Shown here: one piece after another, positions 55,001 through 62,267 of the stretch
How the letters are laid out: each line of letters opens with the position of its first letter
Numbering within the stretch: the stretch's first letter is position 1
From: Stieleria neptunia
Lineage (GTDB): Bacteria > Planctomycetota > Planctomycetia > Pirellulales > Pirellulaceae
Assembly: GCF_007754155.1 (NCBI RefSeq)
Contig: NZ_CP037423.1
Span: 2,976,001-3,040,000, forward strand
DNA length: 64,000 bases
Reading direction: 5' to 3'
Made by a program: the position numbers and the translations under genes
Notes under the pieces: model-generated
Database searches by the model: none
What the model saw: only the letters and a program-made list of their open reading frames with translations
What the model was told of the DNA's origin: nothing

Positions 55001-55795
55001 ACCTTTTCGTATGCCGTCACCGATGGGGCCGCGACGAGCGCACCCGCGACGGTGGTGATCAAGGTTCTGTTGCCGATCAATCCGGCCGACCTTGCCAGTG
55101 CGAACGCTGAACCGGAGCCCGAGAAAGTCCCCGAAGAACCGCGGGCCGAAGAAGAAAGCGACGAGGAAACAGAGCCGGTGGAAGAAACGTACACTCAAGT
55201 GACCACAAGTGGTTCAAACCCGGACGCGCCGTTGGTCGTCATGGGGCGAGGCGTGGTGCAAACCAACACCGACGAGATTTTTGTCATCAGTGTGATGCCG
55301 CAGCGGCCGGCAGAGCTGACCGAATCCGCGCAGCGGAACGACGAAAGCCGTGGTTCGGACGCGACGCAAAATGGTAACTCAGGTCGAATGCGTCGATCGG
55401 ACCCGATACGATCGAACGGCTCGGCGCTTGGGATTGAGCGATTCGATAGCCAACTGCTGTGGAGCGACATGGAAGACATGCAAGACGAAATCAATGACGG
55501 CTATAACACGCCCTACGTCTTTGCCGGCTCCTTCGCGGGCGTCTCAAGTGCTCTTTCAGTGGGTTACGTCGTGTGGACGGTCCGCGGTGGTCTGTTGGCC
55601 ACCAGCCTATTGGCGCACCTGCCGGCTTGGAGCTTCGTCGATCCGCTGCTGGTACTCGACGGGCTAGATGACGAGGACGAGACCGACGACGACTCGCTCG
55701 CCGAGATGCTCGACAAAAGTGAAAGCGAACGGAATAACGCCGAGTCGGCAGAGTCAGAGGTGGAAGCTTCGGCTAGCAGATCAGCGACGGTCTGA
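49007..55795 (+). CDS. Giant cell-surface protein: DUF4347, propeller, cadherin-like repeats
   Basis: The ATG at 49007 gives 2,262 residues (a GTG at 48968 is less likely). Residues ~26-42 carry a LEKRLLFSATP phrase resembling the LEPR-XLL sorting region of planctomycete surface proteins. Then come DUF4347 (~85-255: LELVFVDAGVGDHQQLIDDL, HLLSHG), FAIAFVSSDADGTGIY-type repeats, a PKD-like domain (~640), an NHL/SMP-30-like propeller (~830-1095: FGPDGNLYVAS repeated), four ~143-residue cadherin-like repeats (~1233-1804), two more beta domains, an acidic Glu/Asp-rich stretch, one membrane helix (~2170) and an acidic tail. Adhesion or envelope role inferred. Confidence 0.9.
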   Translation: MPWSISNWLHRASHSDRSSQRAGKCLLDAAVLEKRLLFSATPIAPPVVDEVEVDSGQAEPLVVEVNPSTSASTSGGSESNDGQRTSRLELVFVDAGVGDHQQLIDDLRASNDFANLEIYLLDGSRDGVDQISEILSGYENVDALHLLSHGNDAKLRLGNATLDGGNLAGYAGDFAHWQASLSGEADLLLYGCELAETDSGVAMLEALAALTGADVAASTDDTGHASLGGDWDLEFRAGNIESSVLLSDFAESSWMGLLTTPEISPTSELLVNSTTTGVQTLYNSHQAVAVDGLGNTIVAWVDAAYDGSGTVVMAQRFDPSGTKLGVEFQVNVNTPGDQTLPVVAADGTGRFAIAFVSSDADGTGIYVRRFDASGTAIDSADILVNAGQESGNQTNASIASNRSNQIVISWESDGASEGIYARNFDFTSTPVGDQLATTLLTVDTVATATDAAIDINDGGRFVVVWKDGADLYGRKYEYGSGTAVASKLDLNVAGSNGSQVAVAVMPSDNYVIAYRENKAGDEGIWQRLIQDDDVMSTPDDVSWTTQSVEPSISMDEAGNYIISYTAADQNGVGVFYRTYNSSNVSISGELQASVTGGQTQENASVAMHDLNNFVVAWSGKGDQVGHEDGSGIFLRQYGTTGANTPPVADLTAGAPYTINEGDSLSLDGSNSSDADGDTLSYAWDLDNDGVFGETNEPLTATAVVNWATLAGFGIDDNGTHTIGLRVDDGRGGIVTQTTTVTVQNTAPVLSATGNASVLQNATYTLNLAATDPGDDTLTQWRVDWGDGTNIVYAGSTTSVTHTFTVAGLTHNILVSATDEDGTWMSGDLFLTTNNSNPVYRYDASTGAYETVIGSSPALQGGGGVEIGPDGLLYVVGKFSDNVRRYDPDSGAFVSEFVASGSGGLNHPTGLAFGPDGNLYVASRSTDQVLRYDGTTGAFIDVFVTAGLGGMDRPSDLMFGPDGNLYVASDFSDNILRYNGTTGAFMDAFVTAGAGGLNGPRGFDFGPDGHLYIGSANSNAVLKYDGASGASLGTFVTSGLGGLDGPGGIRWGADGNLYVVSSDQAELIRYDSAGIYIDTIVSSSDGLTLTDKLTFTPAHQVTVVTSNVAPLATNMSQTIGYTEDDSTVAIDDIVVSDPDGGETITATLTLNLPATGTLTTGTFGSSTSTYVTGTGVWQVSGTVTDVNAALAAVAFTPATDNDVNSQITVHIEDAVAAGPADGLIQLNVTAQNDAPDIDLDADDSSGAVGSGYNAAFIEGAGAVRIADLADAVIDDVDNANLMSLTVTITNLQDGADEVLTFDTTGTSILGSYAAGVLSLTNSDSVANYQQVLRTIRYENLSQTPNTTTRVLSISVGDGTANTGIVSNLTVTATNDAPALDLDANDSSGQGGADFGATFVEGGGAVLIADAADAVLTDVDSTNLTSLVVTITNVLDGVAESLTADTTGTSIGASFSGGVLSLSGSDSVANYQQVLRTIRYNNVSAAPNPSTRVIQFVANDGSANSNTGTAIVGVSATNTAPVLDLDGNDSSGATGADFNVTFIEGGGAVLIADSLDADLSDLDSGNLSSLTVTITNLLGGVAESLSADTSGTSISATYLTGTLTLTGVDSVANYQQVLRTVRYHNASLVPNTTTRVIQFVANDGAANSNIATASVSITATNNAPTLDLDANDSSGTSGTGFQASFVEGGGAVRISDFSDANLNDADSASLTSLTATLTNPSDGSSESLSADTSGTSITASYAGGTLTLSGTDSVANYQQVLRSIRYLNTSVAPNTTARVIDIVANDGISASNVATATISVTSINSAPTINVPGTQTPSEDTPWSINGISISDPDIGAGMMQFSMNVARGTLALDTTVASGVTASDIVGNGSSSVTVTATLAQLNTTLAAANGLTYLGNPNVNGVDTLSLNASDLIVSTTETVNINILSVNDAPVAVKDQFTMNPDSKLTVGAGGLLANDFDVDGNAISVVPVSGPSSGTLTLGADGSFQFTPVASFSGFVTFSYAVTDGAATSAPATVVIKVLLPINPADLASANAEPEPEKVPEEPRAEEESDEETEPVEETYTQVTTSGSNPDAPLVVMGRGVVQTNTDEIFVISVMPQRPAELTESAQRNDESRGSDATQNGNSGRMRRSDPIRSNGSALGIERFDSQLLWSDMEDMQDEINDGYNTPYVFAGSFAGVSSALSVGYVVWTVRGGLLATSLLAHLPAWSFVDPLLVLDGLDDEDETDDDSLAEMLDKSESERNNAESAESEVEASASRSATV
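52706..54417 (+). repeat. Four tandem ~428-bp coding repeats
   Basis: Copies begin at 52706, 53132, 53561 and 53990, each starting with codons for APxxDLDxxDSSG and containing SVANYQQVLRTIRY. They encode cadherin-like domains of the giant protein and are conserved at both DNA and protein level, so recombination may change copy number. Confidence 0.85.
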
Positions 55796-55976
55796 GCAGC
55801 CGATTGGATCGTTGAGAAAGGGGGGCTGGATGGCGGAATGACGGAACGATTGAAAGTGGCAGAATCATACGGGGCAGGAGGGGGAGACACGGAACAAGAT
55901 CTGCGGAGTCCCTGCTGCCTTTTCGTTGTTTTGCCGAGGCGGCCGTCGGGCGACGGCGGGTAGGCACATTAAACCG

Positions 55977-57224
55977 TCATTGACCGCTCGTAGCTCCACC
56001 GATCGTGTCCAACTTTGCGCGCAGAAATCGTCTTTCGGATTCTTGCGTCGTCAGTGCAAGAGCTTGCTCAAAGGCGAATCTTGCGTCCTGGTGTTTGCCG
56101 AGTCGGCGCAAAAACTCACCGCGGGCCGAATGGGCCAGGTAGTAGTGTTGCAGCTCTCCGCGATCCAGGATGTCATCGATGATCGCAAGTCCGGTAGGGA
56201 TGTCGTCGCGCATCGCGATCGCCACGGCGCGATTGAGTTCCACCACGGGCGAGGGATCGGCTCGCATCAGGACGTCGTACAAGGCGACGATCTGGGCCCA
56301 GTCGGTGGCGGCGGGGGTCTCGGCTTCGGAGTGGACGGCCGAGATCGCGGCTTGAATCGTGTATGCACCGAAACGCTTCGATCGCAAGGATCGTTCGACC
56401 AGACGAATGCCCTCGTTGATCAGCCCTTGATCCCAAAGACGACGATCCTGATCTTCGAGCACGATGATGTCGCCCTGGGCGCTCTGCCGCGCGGCACGAC
56501 GCGATTCGTGAAGCAGCATCAGCGCCAGTAATCCCATCACTTCCGGATCGGGCAGCAAATCCAACAGCAAACGCGCCAGGCGAATCGCTTCGTCGGACAG
56601 GTCGGCCCGGGTCAAGCTTTCACCGCGGGATGCGGAATAGCCTTCGTTGAACACCAGGTAGATCACCGACAGAACGGAATCCAATCGTTGGGAAATGTCC
56701 GACAGCGAGGGAACGACATACGGGATTCCGGCATCGCGAATTTTCGCCTTGCCGCGAACGATTCGCTGAGCCATCGTCGGCGATGGCACCAGGAACGCGT
56801 GGGCGATTTCTTCGGTCGTCATGCCGCACACTTCCCGCAGCGTCAGGGGCACCTGCACTTTGGGGGCAATTGCGGGGTGGCAGCAGGTGAAGATCAATCG
56901 CAGTTGGTCGTCTTGGATCTCGTGTTTCGCCAGTGAATCGTTTGCCGATTCGATTTCGGCCAGACGGCGTGCGACTTCCGGTTGCAGATCACTGAGCCGC
57001 TGACGGCGACGAATCACATCGACCGCCTTGAATCGTCCCGTGGAAATCAGCCATGCGGTCGGGTTGTCGGGGACGCCTTGCTCGGGCCACTGTTGCATCG
57101 CCGCGGCAAAGGCATCATGCATCGCTTCTTCGGCCGCGTCGAAATCTCGCAGCAGCCGAACCAGCGTCGCAAAGACCTTTCGCGACTCCGTTCGGTAAAT
57201 CGATTCAACTTCAGATGCCTTCAT
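55977..57224 (-). CDS. ECF42-type RNA polymerase sigma factor
   Basis: A 415-residue factor: sigma-2 region (LVRLLRDFDAAEEAMHDAFA), sigma-4 helix-turn-helix (VCGMTTEEIAHAFLVPSPTM, RIVRGKAKIR), then the long DUF6596/TPR-like C-terminal extension (FNEGYSASRGESLTRADL, DWAQIVALYDVLMRADPSP). This architecture defines ECF42, whose members are encoded with YCII/DGPF proteins, as here. The extension replaces an anti-sigma factor. It is the last gene of a minus-strand cluster with VOC and DGPF genes. Confidence 0.93.
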   Translation of the reverse strand: MKASEVESIYRTESRKVFATLVRLLRDFDAAEEAMHDAFAAAMQQWPEQGVPDNPTAWLISTGRFKAVDVIRRRQRLSDLQPEVARRLAEIESANDSLAKHEIQDDQLRLIFTCCHPAIAPKVQVPLTLREVCGMTTEEIAHAFLVPSPTMAQRIVRGKAKIRDAGIPYVVPSLSDISQRLDSVLSVIYLVFNEGYSASRGESLTRADLSDEAIRLARLLLDLLPDPEVMGLLALMLLHESRRAARQSAQGDIIVLEDQDRRLWDQGLINEGIRLVERSLRSKRFGAYTIQAAISAVHSEAETPAATDWAQIVALYDVLMRADPSPVVELNRAVAIAMRDDIPTGLAIIDDILDRGELQHYYLAHSARGEFLRRLGKHQDARFAFEQALALTTQESERRFLRAKLDTIGGATSGQ

Positions 57225-57320
57225 TCCTAAGATTTAGAGTCAGCAAGAAAGTGGCGTAAGCTTCCAGCTTGCGTTTCACGGGTGAAACGAGATGGCAACT
57301 TTGAATTACATCTTCGGATT

Positions 57321-57698
57321 CTAGGTGAGTGAATGGAGCCCGATCACGTTGCCTTCGGTGTCGACCGCCAAGACGATGAAACCGTAAGGGCCGATGGAGA
57401 ATTTGGGTTTGTGGATTTTACCGCCTGCCGCTTCGACCCGAGAGGCTTCGTCGGCACAGTCTTGACAGGAAAAGTAGACGAGGGTGCCGTTTCCACTTGG
57501 GGTGCATCCTTCCGCTTTCACGATCGCACCTGCGGCGCCGGCGGCTTTCAGATCGGCGGGGAACGCAAGCATCTGAAGTTCAGGGGTGGGCGTGTCGAGG
57601 CGTGTCAATTCAACGTTTAACACCGCTTCATAAAAAGTTTTCGCTCGTTGAATGTCTTCGACATAGATTTCGAACCAGCCGACAGGATTTCGACTCAT
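57321..57698 (-). CDS. VOC-fold (glyoxalase/bleomycin-resistance-like) protein
   Basis: The ATG at 57698 has a GAGG site six bases upstream and gives 125 residues (MSRNPVGWFEIYVEDIQRAK). An upstream ATG at 57713 is possible. The two beta-alpha-beta-beta-beta modules of the VOC fold are apparent (EIYVEDIQRAKTFYEAVLNV, GGKIHKPKFSIGPYGFIVLA). Proteins of this type, with DGPF proteins, accompany ECF42 factors. Enzymatic role unknown; members bind metals and small toxins or aldehydes. Confidence 0.85.
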   Translation of the reverse strand: MSRNPVGWFEIYVEDIQRAKTFYEAVLNVELTRLDTPTPELQMLAFPADLKAAGAAGAIVKAEGCTPSGNGTLVYFSCQDCADEASRVEAAGGKIHKPKFSIGPYGFIVLAVDTEGNVIGLHSLT

Positions 57699-57718
57699 TG
57701 GGTGCCTCGGCATTGGAA

Positions 57719-58120
57719 TTAGGATTGGGGAGTGGTTTCGTTGGACCGATTGTTTGTTGCGGTGGCGTCCGCGGTGGCATCGGGTTTGGGGAACAGCGGT
57801 CGGATCTCAACCGTTCCGAGTTTTGCCGGCGGCAGCCGAGCGGCGATCCCAATCGCTTCATCGAGATCGTCGACGTCGATCAGGTAATAGCCCCCGAGTT
57901 GTTCGGTCGTTTCGGCGAACGGGCCATCGGTGATCTGTTTTTGCCCGTTGCGGATGCGTAGGCTGGTTGCGGTCGTCACCGAATGCAGCGGGTCGGCTGA
58001 GATCAGCTTGCCCTGCTGCTGAAGTTCGTCGGCGATCGTCATCGATTCTAACATGCACTCGCGACGTTCGTCGTCGGTCCAGCAGTTCTCGTCGCCATAG
58101 ATCAGCAGCATGTATTTCAT
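57719..58120 (-). CDS. YCII-related (DGPF) protein
   Basis: The ATG at 58120 begins MKYMLLIYGDENCWTDDERR, the classic start of the family, and gives 133 residues; 58135 and 58162 are other in-frame starts. The signature TDGPFAETTEQLGGYYLID is present. These small dimeric alpha/beta-barrel proteins are co-encoded with ECF42 factors and thought to be part of its response. A Pro-rich tail (PLFPKPDATADATATNN) is unusual. Confidence 0.9.
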   Translation of the reverse strand: MKYMLLIYGDENCWTDDERRECMLESMTIADELQQQGKLISADPLHSVTTATSLRIRNGQKQITDGPFAETTEQLGGYYLIDVDDLDEAIGIAARLPPAKLGTVEIRPLFPKPDATADATATNNRSNETTPQS

Positions 58121-58147
58121 TTGATTGTGTTCCATTGGGGCTTGGTT

Positions 58148-58360
58148 GATGATGGACGTCACCCTCCTGGCAGGAGGGTCGAGCGCAGCGAGGGGAGGTC
58201 GAACGGTAAAGCGCGAGTTTTACTTCAGCTGCCAGATCCGCATCCGACGCAGCAAAGAGAACCCTCTCCTCGCTACGCTCGACTCTCCCAGGGGGAGAGT
58301 GACGAAACCCTTTGTTTTCAACGCTTAAAAACTGCACGACCTCCACACGGGAGGGTTACT
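58148..58360. repeat. Two REP-like elements
   Basis: The first (CACCCTCCTGGCAGGAGGGT, then CGAGCGCAGCGAGGGGAGG) is at 58158-58200. The second has CTACGCTCGACTCTCCCAGG, GGAGAGTGACGA and AAAAACTGCACGACCTCCAC at 58272-58350. Both match the family near 22.4, 39.6 and 61.58 kb, and they separate the two YCII-containing genes. Confidence 0.75.
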
Positions 58361-58395
58361 TCTTAACTTGGTGCCTAAGGGGTCGAGCGATGCGA

Positions 58396-59253
58396 TTAAA
58401 CGTCGGGCGTTTGCGGTTCACCGGGAACCATCACCATCCATCCGACGCCGAACTTGTCGGTGACCATGCCGTAGCGTGGTGACCAGAACGTTTTCATCAG
58501 CGGCATGTCGACGGTACCGCCATCGGCCAGTGCATTGAAGACGAGATCAGCGTCCGATGTAGTCGGCACGGAAAGGGCGAGACGAAATGATTCGAACGAC
58601 GAATGTTCGCCGCAGCCGTCGGAGGCCATCATCATCGTCTTCCCCACTTCAAACGACGCATGCATGATCTTGTCCGTGTCGCCTCCCGGAATCATCTTGT
58701 CGGGGACGGGATCGGGGCTCTCGCTGAACCGCATCATCATGGAAACCGTGGCGCCGATGGCGTGCTTGTAGAATTCCAGAGCCTCTTCGCATCGCCCGCC
58801 GAAAAACAGATAGGGTTGAACGATGCCGTCGCGGGTAGCGATTTGATGACGCAGTTTGTCTTCATGGTCGCTCATCTCGCCTTGCGGATCGTTCTCGGCG
58901 AAGTCTTGCATCTCGTACAGCGGTCGGATGTCGATGTCGGATTCTTCGCTCATCGGATTCGGGCAGCGTTTGACCCACTCGACCGCCTCTTCCATCGAAG
59001 CGACTTCCCACAGCCAGAAACCGGCGATCAGCTCTTTCGTTTCGGCGAAGGGGCCGTCCGTCACGGTTCGATCCGCGCCGTGGAAGTGAACGCGTTTGGC
59101 GTCAGAACTCGGCCTCAGTCCTTCTCCGGCTTTCATGATGCCGGCTTTGACCAATTCTTCGTTGAATTGTCCCATCGCGGCCAGTAATTCCTCGCTGGGC
59201 AATTCGCCCGCTTCGGAACTTGGGGTTGCTTTGACAATGACCATCACTTTCAT
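58396..59253 (-). CDS. Fused YCII (DGPF) and VOC (PhnB-like) protein
   Basis: The ATG at 59253 follows an AAGGAGA site and gives 285 residues (MKVMVIVKATPSSEAGELPS). Residues 1-120 are a YCII domain with TDGPFAETKELIAGFWLWEV; residues ~145-285 are a PhnB/DUF1397-type VOC domain (QPYLFFGGRCEEALEFYKHA, RYGMVTDKFGVGWMVM). It is the first gene of the ECF42 cluster. The fusion of two families that are usually separate beside ECF42 supports a shared complex or pathway. Confidence 0.9.
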   Translation of the reverse strand: MKVMVIVKATPSSEAGELPSEELLAAMGQFNEELVKAGIMKAGEGLRPSSDAKRVHFHGADRTVTDGPFAETKELIAGFWLWEVASMEEAVEWVKRCPNPMSEESDIDIRPLYEMQDFAENDPQGEMSDHEDKLRHQIATRDGIVQPYLFFGGRCEEALEFYKHAIGATVSMMMRFSESPDPVPDKMIPGGDTDKIMHASFEVGKTMMMASDGCGEHSSFESFRLALSVPTTSDADLVFNALADGGTVDMPLMKTFWSPRYGMVTDKFGVGWMVMVPGEPQTPDV

Positions 59254-59710
59254 GTGAGTTGTCTCCTTGTTGATGTTGCAACGAATTTTTGATCGGTTCG
59301 TCGACCTTTTGAAGTCAGTCGAATTTCCTAGACGGAAATCGACATCTGTTTCTGAAAAAAATAAAAACTGGAAAATGACGACACTTCTCGCTAATCGCCA
59401 CTCACACCGATTGCGGAAATTCAGTTCCGCGCGACAGATCCTGAGGCGTCCCTGCAACCGATCGGCGTCGCTCGTCGCGATGCGATGGGCAACTCCCCGT
59501 CGTCCAGCGGGCGTATTGAATCAAATGTGGTGGCGTTCAGCGAGAAGTGTCAGAATGACCGCCTTTTGTCGTCGTGCAAGTAGCGCGATTCGTCCGGCAA
59601 TCATGGTAAAGTACTGTTGCCGGACGCCGCTGACGCTTGGTGGTTGCGGCCGGCGGCTGATGCAATGTCCGCGCCTAGCAACTTTCCAATCAAATCGAGA
59701 TCCCACCGAA
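59254..59710. other. Divergent promoter region
   Basis: The 457 bp between the ECF42 cluster and the sulfatase contain no gene. An A-rich stretch at 59355-59376 may be the -10/UP region for one side. An operator-like inverted repeat is described separately. Confidence 0.4.
59592..59625. promoter_or_regulatory. Operator-like inverted repeat upstream of the sulfatase
   Basis: Perfect 9-bp arms GTCCGGCAA and TTGCCGGAC are separated by 16 bases containing TCATGGTAAAGTACTG. It sits 86 bp before the sulfatase ATG. The spacing suits a dimeric regulator; no regulator is identified, and it could also be an RNA hairpin. Confidence 0.35.
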
Positions 59711-61081
59711 ATGCGTTTTGTCTGTCTTGCCTTTTTGTTTTTGTCCCTTGTCACGACGCGTTGCGGTGCAGCCGATCGTCCAAATGTCGTCATCCTTCTC
59801 GCGGACGACCTGGGGTATCAGGACATCGGCTGTTACGGCGGCCCCGTCAAGACTCCCGTACTGGATGGCTTGGCTGATCGGGGCATGCGATTCACGAATT
59901 TCTATTCCGGGTGCGCCGTCTGTTCGCCCTCGCGAGCGACCTTGATGACCGGACGGCATCACATTCGCACCGGCGTTTATAGCTGGATTCACAACGACAG
60001 CCAGAAATCGCATCTGCTGGAGCGAGAGGTCACGTTGGCCGAGCAGTTGCACGGCGCGGGGTATGCGACGGCGCACTTCGGCAAATGGCACCTCGGTTTG
60101 CCGACAGCCGATCGCGAGAAGCCGACGCCGCGGGATCACGGATTCGATTACTGGTTCGCCACCGACAACAACGCATTGCCCAGCCACCGCAACCCAGAGA
60201 ATTTCATTCGCAATGGTGAGCCGGTAGGCGTGATGGAAGGCTATTCGTGCCAGATTGTTGTGGATGAAGCGATCGACTGGCTGGATCGGCATCGCCGACC
60301 GGACACTCCGTTTTTCCTAAACGTCTGGTTTCACGAACCGCATCAAAAGATCGCGGCACCGGATGAACTGGTTTCCCAATACGGAACGCTGAATGAGCGT
60401 GGAGCCATTTATTCGGGGACGATCGACAACACCGATCGCGCGATCGGTCGGCTGTTTGCAAAACTCAAGAAGATGAAACAGTTTGAAAACACGCTGTTCG
60501 TTTATGCTTCGGACAACGGCAGCTACCTGGATGAACGAACCGGCGGGCTGCGGGGCCGCAAGGGCGTCAACTGGGAAGGCGGAATCCGGGTGCCGGGAAT
60601 CTTTTCTTGGCCGGGAACGATTCCCGAGGGGGCCGTCGCAGAGGAGCCCGCCGGTCTGGTCGACGTCTTACCGACGCTCTGCGGGCTGCTGCAAATCGAT
60701 CCTCCGGCGGGACGTCACCTGGACGGCTCGGACCTGTCGGCGGTGTTGACGGGCCAACCGGAGAAATTCAACCGTCATCAACCGCTGTTCTGGCACCTAC
60801 AGAAATCGCGTCCGATCGTGGCGATGCGAGACGGCGACTACTCGCTGGTCGCGGCGCCGGATTACGAATTGTCGACGAACAACATGTTCCAGGAGGCATG
60901 GATTGCAGACATCCGCTCGGGCGGCTACCGCGATTTTCAGCTGTTTGACCTGAAGAACGATCCACGACAGCAGCATGACTTGTCCCAAGATCGGCCCGAA
61001 ATTGTTGCCCGGATGAAACAGAAACTCTTGGACATCAACGCCAGCGTGATGGCCGACGGCACGGACTGGGGTGATCGCTGA
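59711..61081 (+). CDS. Secreted arylsulfatase-family sulfatase
   Basis: The ATG at 59711 starts a signal peptide (MRFVCLAFLFLSLVTTRCGA) and 456 residues. The formylglycine site is CSPSR in the segment YSGCAVCSPSRATLMTGRHH, a cysteine-type site. LADDLGYQDIGCYGG (calcium aspartates), HFGKWHLGLP and ASDNGSYL give the remaining metal and catalytic residues. It hydrolyses sulfate esters, probably on sulfated polysaccharides, outside the cytoplasm. Compare the serine-type site in the fusion at 3284-5323. Confidence 0.92.
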   Translation: MRFVCLAFLFLSLVTTRCGAADRPNVVILLADDLGYQDIGCYGGPVKTPVLDGLADRGMRFTNFYSGCAVCSPSRATLMTGRHHIRTGVYSWIHNDSQKSHLLEREVTLAEQLHGAGYATAHFGKWHLGLPTADREKPTPRDHGFDYWFATDNNALPSHRNPENFIRNGEPVGVMEGYSCQIVVDEAIDWLDRHRRPDTPFFLNVWFHEPHQKIAAPDELVSQYGTLNERGAIYSGTIDNTDRAIGRLFAKLKKMKQFENTLFVYASDNGSYLDERTGGLRGRKGVNWEGGIRVPGIFSWPGTIPEGAVAEEPAGLVDVLPTLCGLLQIDPPAGRHLDGSDLSAVLTGQPEKFNRHQPLFWHLQKSRPIVAMRDGDYSLVAAPDYELSTNNMFQEAWIADIRSGGYRDFQLFDLKNDPRQQHDLSQDRPEIVARMKQKLLDINASVMADGTDWGDR

Positions 61082-61219
61082 ATCCTGGATCGATCCAGCC
61101 AATACGCTCCGAACAGAGCTTTCCCCGGTAAGTGAGCGGATGGCATACAATACGCTCTTGGGTGTTCTGAAACGACTCGCCCCTCTCCTTTTCCGGATCA
61201 GCGGAGTTGGACGCACGAC

Positions 61220-61564
61220 ATGGATTTTTGGGACCATCTATTCGATAGCGATTACAAGCGACGTGCCGACATTGAGAAGCTAAAACGCGCGGCACGCCGA
61301 CGTGTCGCCGCACGCTCCCACGAGATTCAGCAAGTCGATCAGCAAGCCAAGCGAATCGATCAGCTGGAACAGAATGTCGGTGAACTCGCACTGCTCTGCC
61401 GCAGCCTGCTGACCGTTCTGCGTGAGAATCGTCTCGTCGAACCGGAGCAGTTCCAGGAGGTGATGGATCGAATCGATGCGGAGGACGGTGTCGTGGACGG
61501 CATGGTCACCCCCCAGGAACCGCCAGACGATCCGTCCCAGCCGCCGGAGATCCGTGCCTGGTGA
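61220..61564 (+). CDS. Small coiled-coil-like hypothetical protein
   Basis: A 114-residue protein starting MDFWDHLFDSDYKRRADIEK. The central part (QQVDQQAKRIDQLEQNVGEL, LLTVLRENRLVEPEQFQEVM) has heptad-like spacing of Leu/Val, so a coiled coil is likely; the tail is Pro- and Asp-rich. It is not exported. I recognise it only as a type that recurs in planctomycetes. It is 139 bp downstream of the sulfatase. Confidence 0.65.
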   Translation: MDFWDHLFDSDYKRRADIEKLKRAARRRVAARSHEIQQVDQQAKRIDQLEQNVGELALLCRSLLTVLRENRLVEPEQFQEVMDRIDAEDGVVDGMVTPQEPPDDPSQPPEIRAW

Positions 61565-61787
61565 GTCGTTGTCAAAGCAACCCTCCCGCACACGGGAGGG
61601 TGACTCCAGGTCCTGCGATCCGTGTTGGCACCCGTGATCACCCGGGATCAGTTCTTTTGGAGCATTGCGAGTCCCCGGCTAGGCCGGTTTTCCGGTAATT
61701 TATGCCGTTTTTCCCGGGTTTTCCGCTGATTTGAGCGGTGGTTGGAGAGGCTCTTTGAGGTTTCGCAATTTTTCTTGTGAAGAACGG

Positions 61788-61816
61788 TTGACGGTCGAGC
61801 CTGACGGCTCTATCTT
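61788..61816 (+). promoter_or_regulatory. Probable 23S rRNA promoter
   Basis: TTGACG, 17-base spacer, TATCTT: a near-consensus sigma-70 promoter about 450 bp upstream of the 23S rRNA start. Confidence 0.7.
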
Positions 61817-61919
61817 CCCGCCTCGCTTGTGAGTGACCGCCCGCCGCAGAGTTCTGCGGCGGGCGGCTGCTAACACAGCGTCCTTCGATTTCACCCTGAT
61901 GGGGTGCGGATCGGAGAAC

Positions 61920-61938
61920 TGATTTTTGACAATTTGGT
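61920..61938 (+). promoter_or_regulatory. boxA-like antitermination element
   Basis: TGATTTTTGACAATTTGGT resembles the rRNA leader boxA core of E. coli (TGCTCTTTAACAATTT) and lies between promoter and 23S rRNA. Confidence 0.5.
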
Positions 61939-62267
61939 TGTTTGGTAATTGGCATCAGTAATCTGCCGATCAGTTCCTTGAATTGGTCGGCGACTACAAA
62001 GTTCTTCGGAATAAGCGTGGCCAGTGTCGTCCATCGGGTTCCTTAAGCCTGGTGAAAATGGTGCTGGCCGATAGAAGCGAATCTGACAGGATTCTGTGCG
62101 AATACTGAATTGATTTGTTGTGGCATCGCACTGCGGTGTTGTGACGGATCATTCCAGTCATGTGATATCGTTATGGTGATTAGCATCAACGGCGAATTGC
62201 GATTCTTGGCGTTGGGTTGATTTGGCTTCGGCCGGGTTGACTTGAGTGTTGAGTTCGGGATTTCGTT

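Larger units (their letters stand above)
61565..62267. other. 23S rRNA promoter and leader region without a 16S gene or tRNA
   Basis: About 700 bp between the coiled-coil gene and 23S rRNA. It holds a REP-like stem (CCCTCCCGCACACGGGAGGG at 61580-61600), a strong promoter, a GC-rich hairpin (61836-61866, CGCCCGCCGCAG arm) and a boxA-like block. No 16S rRNA, tRNA-Ile or tRNA-Ala sequence is visible. Confidence 0.7.
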
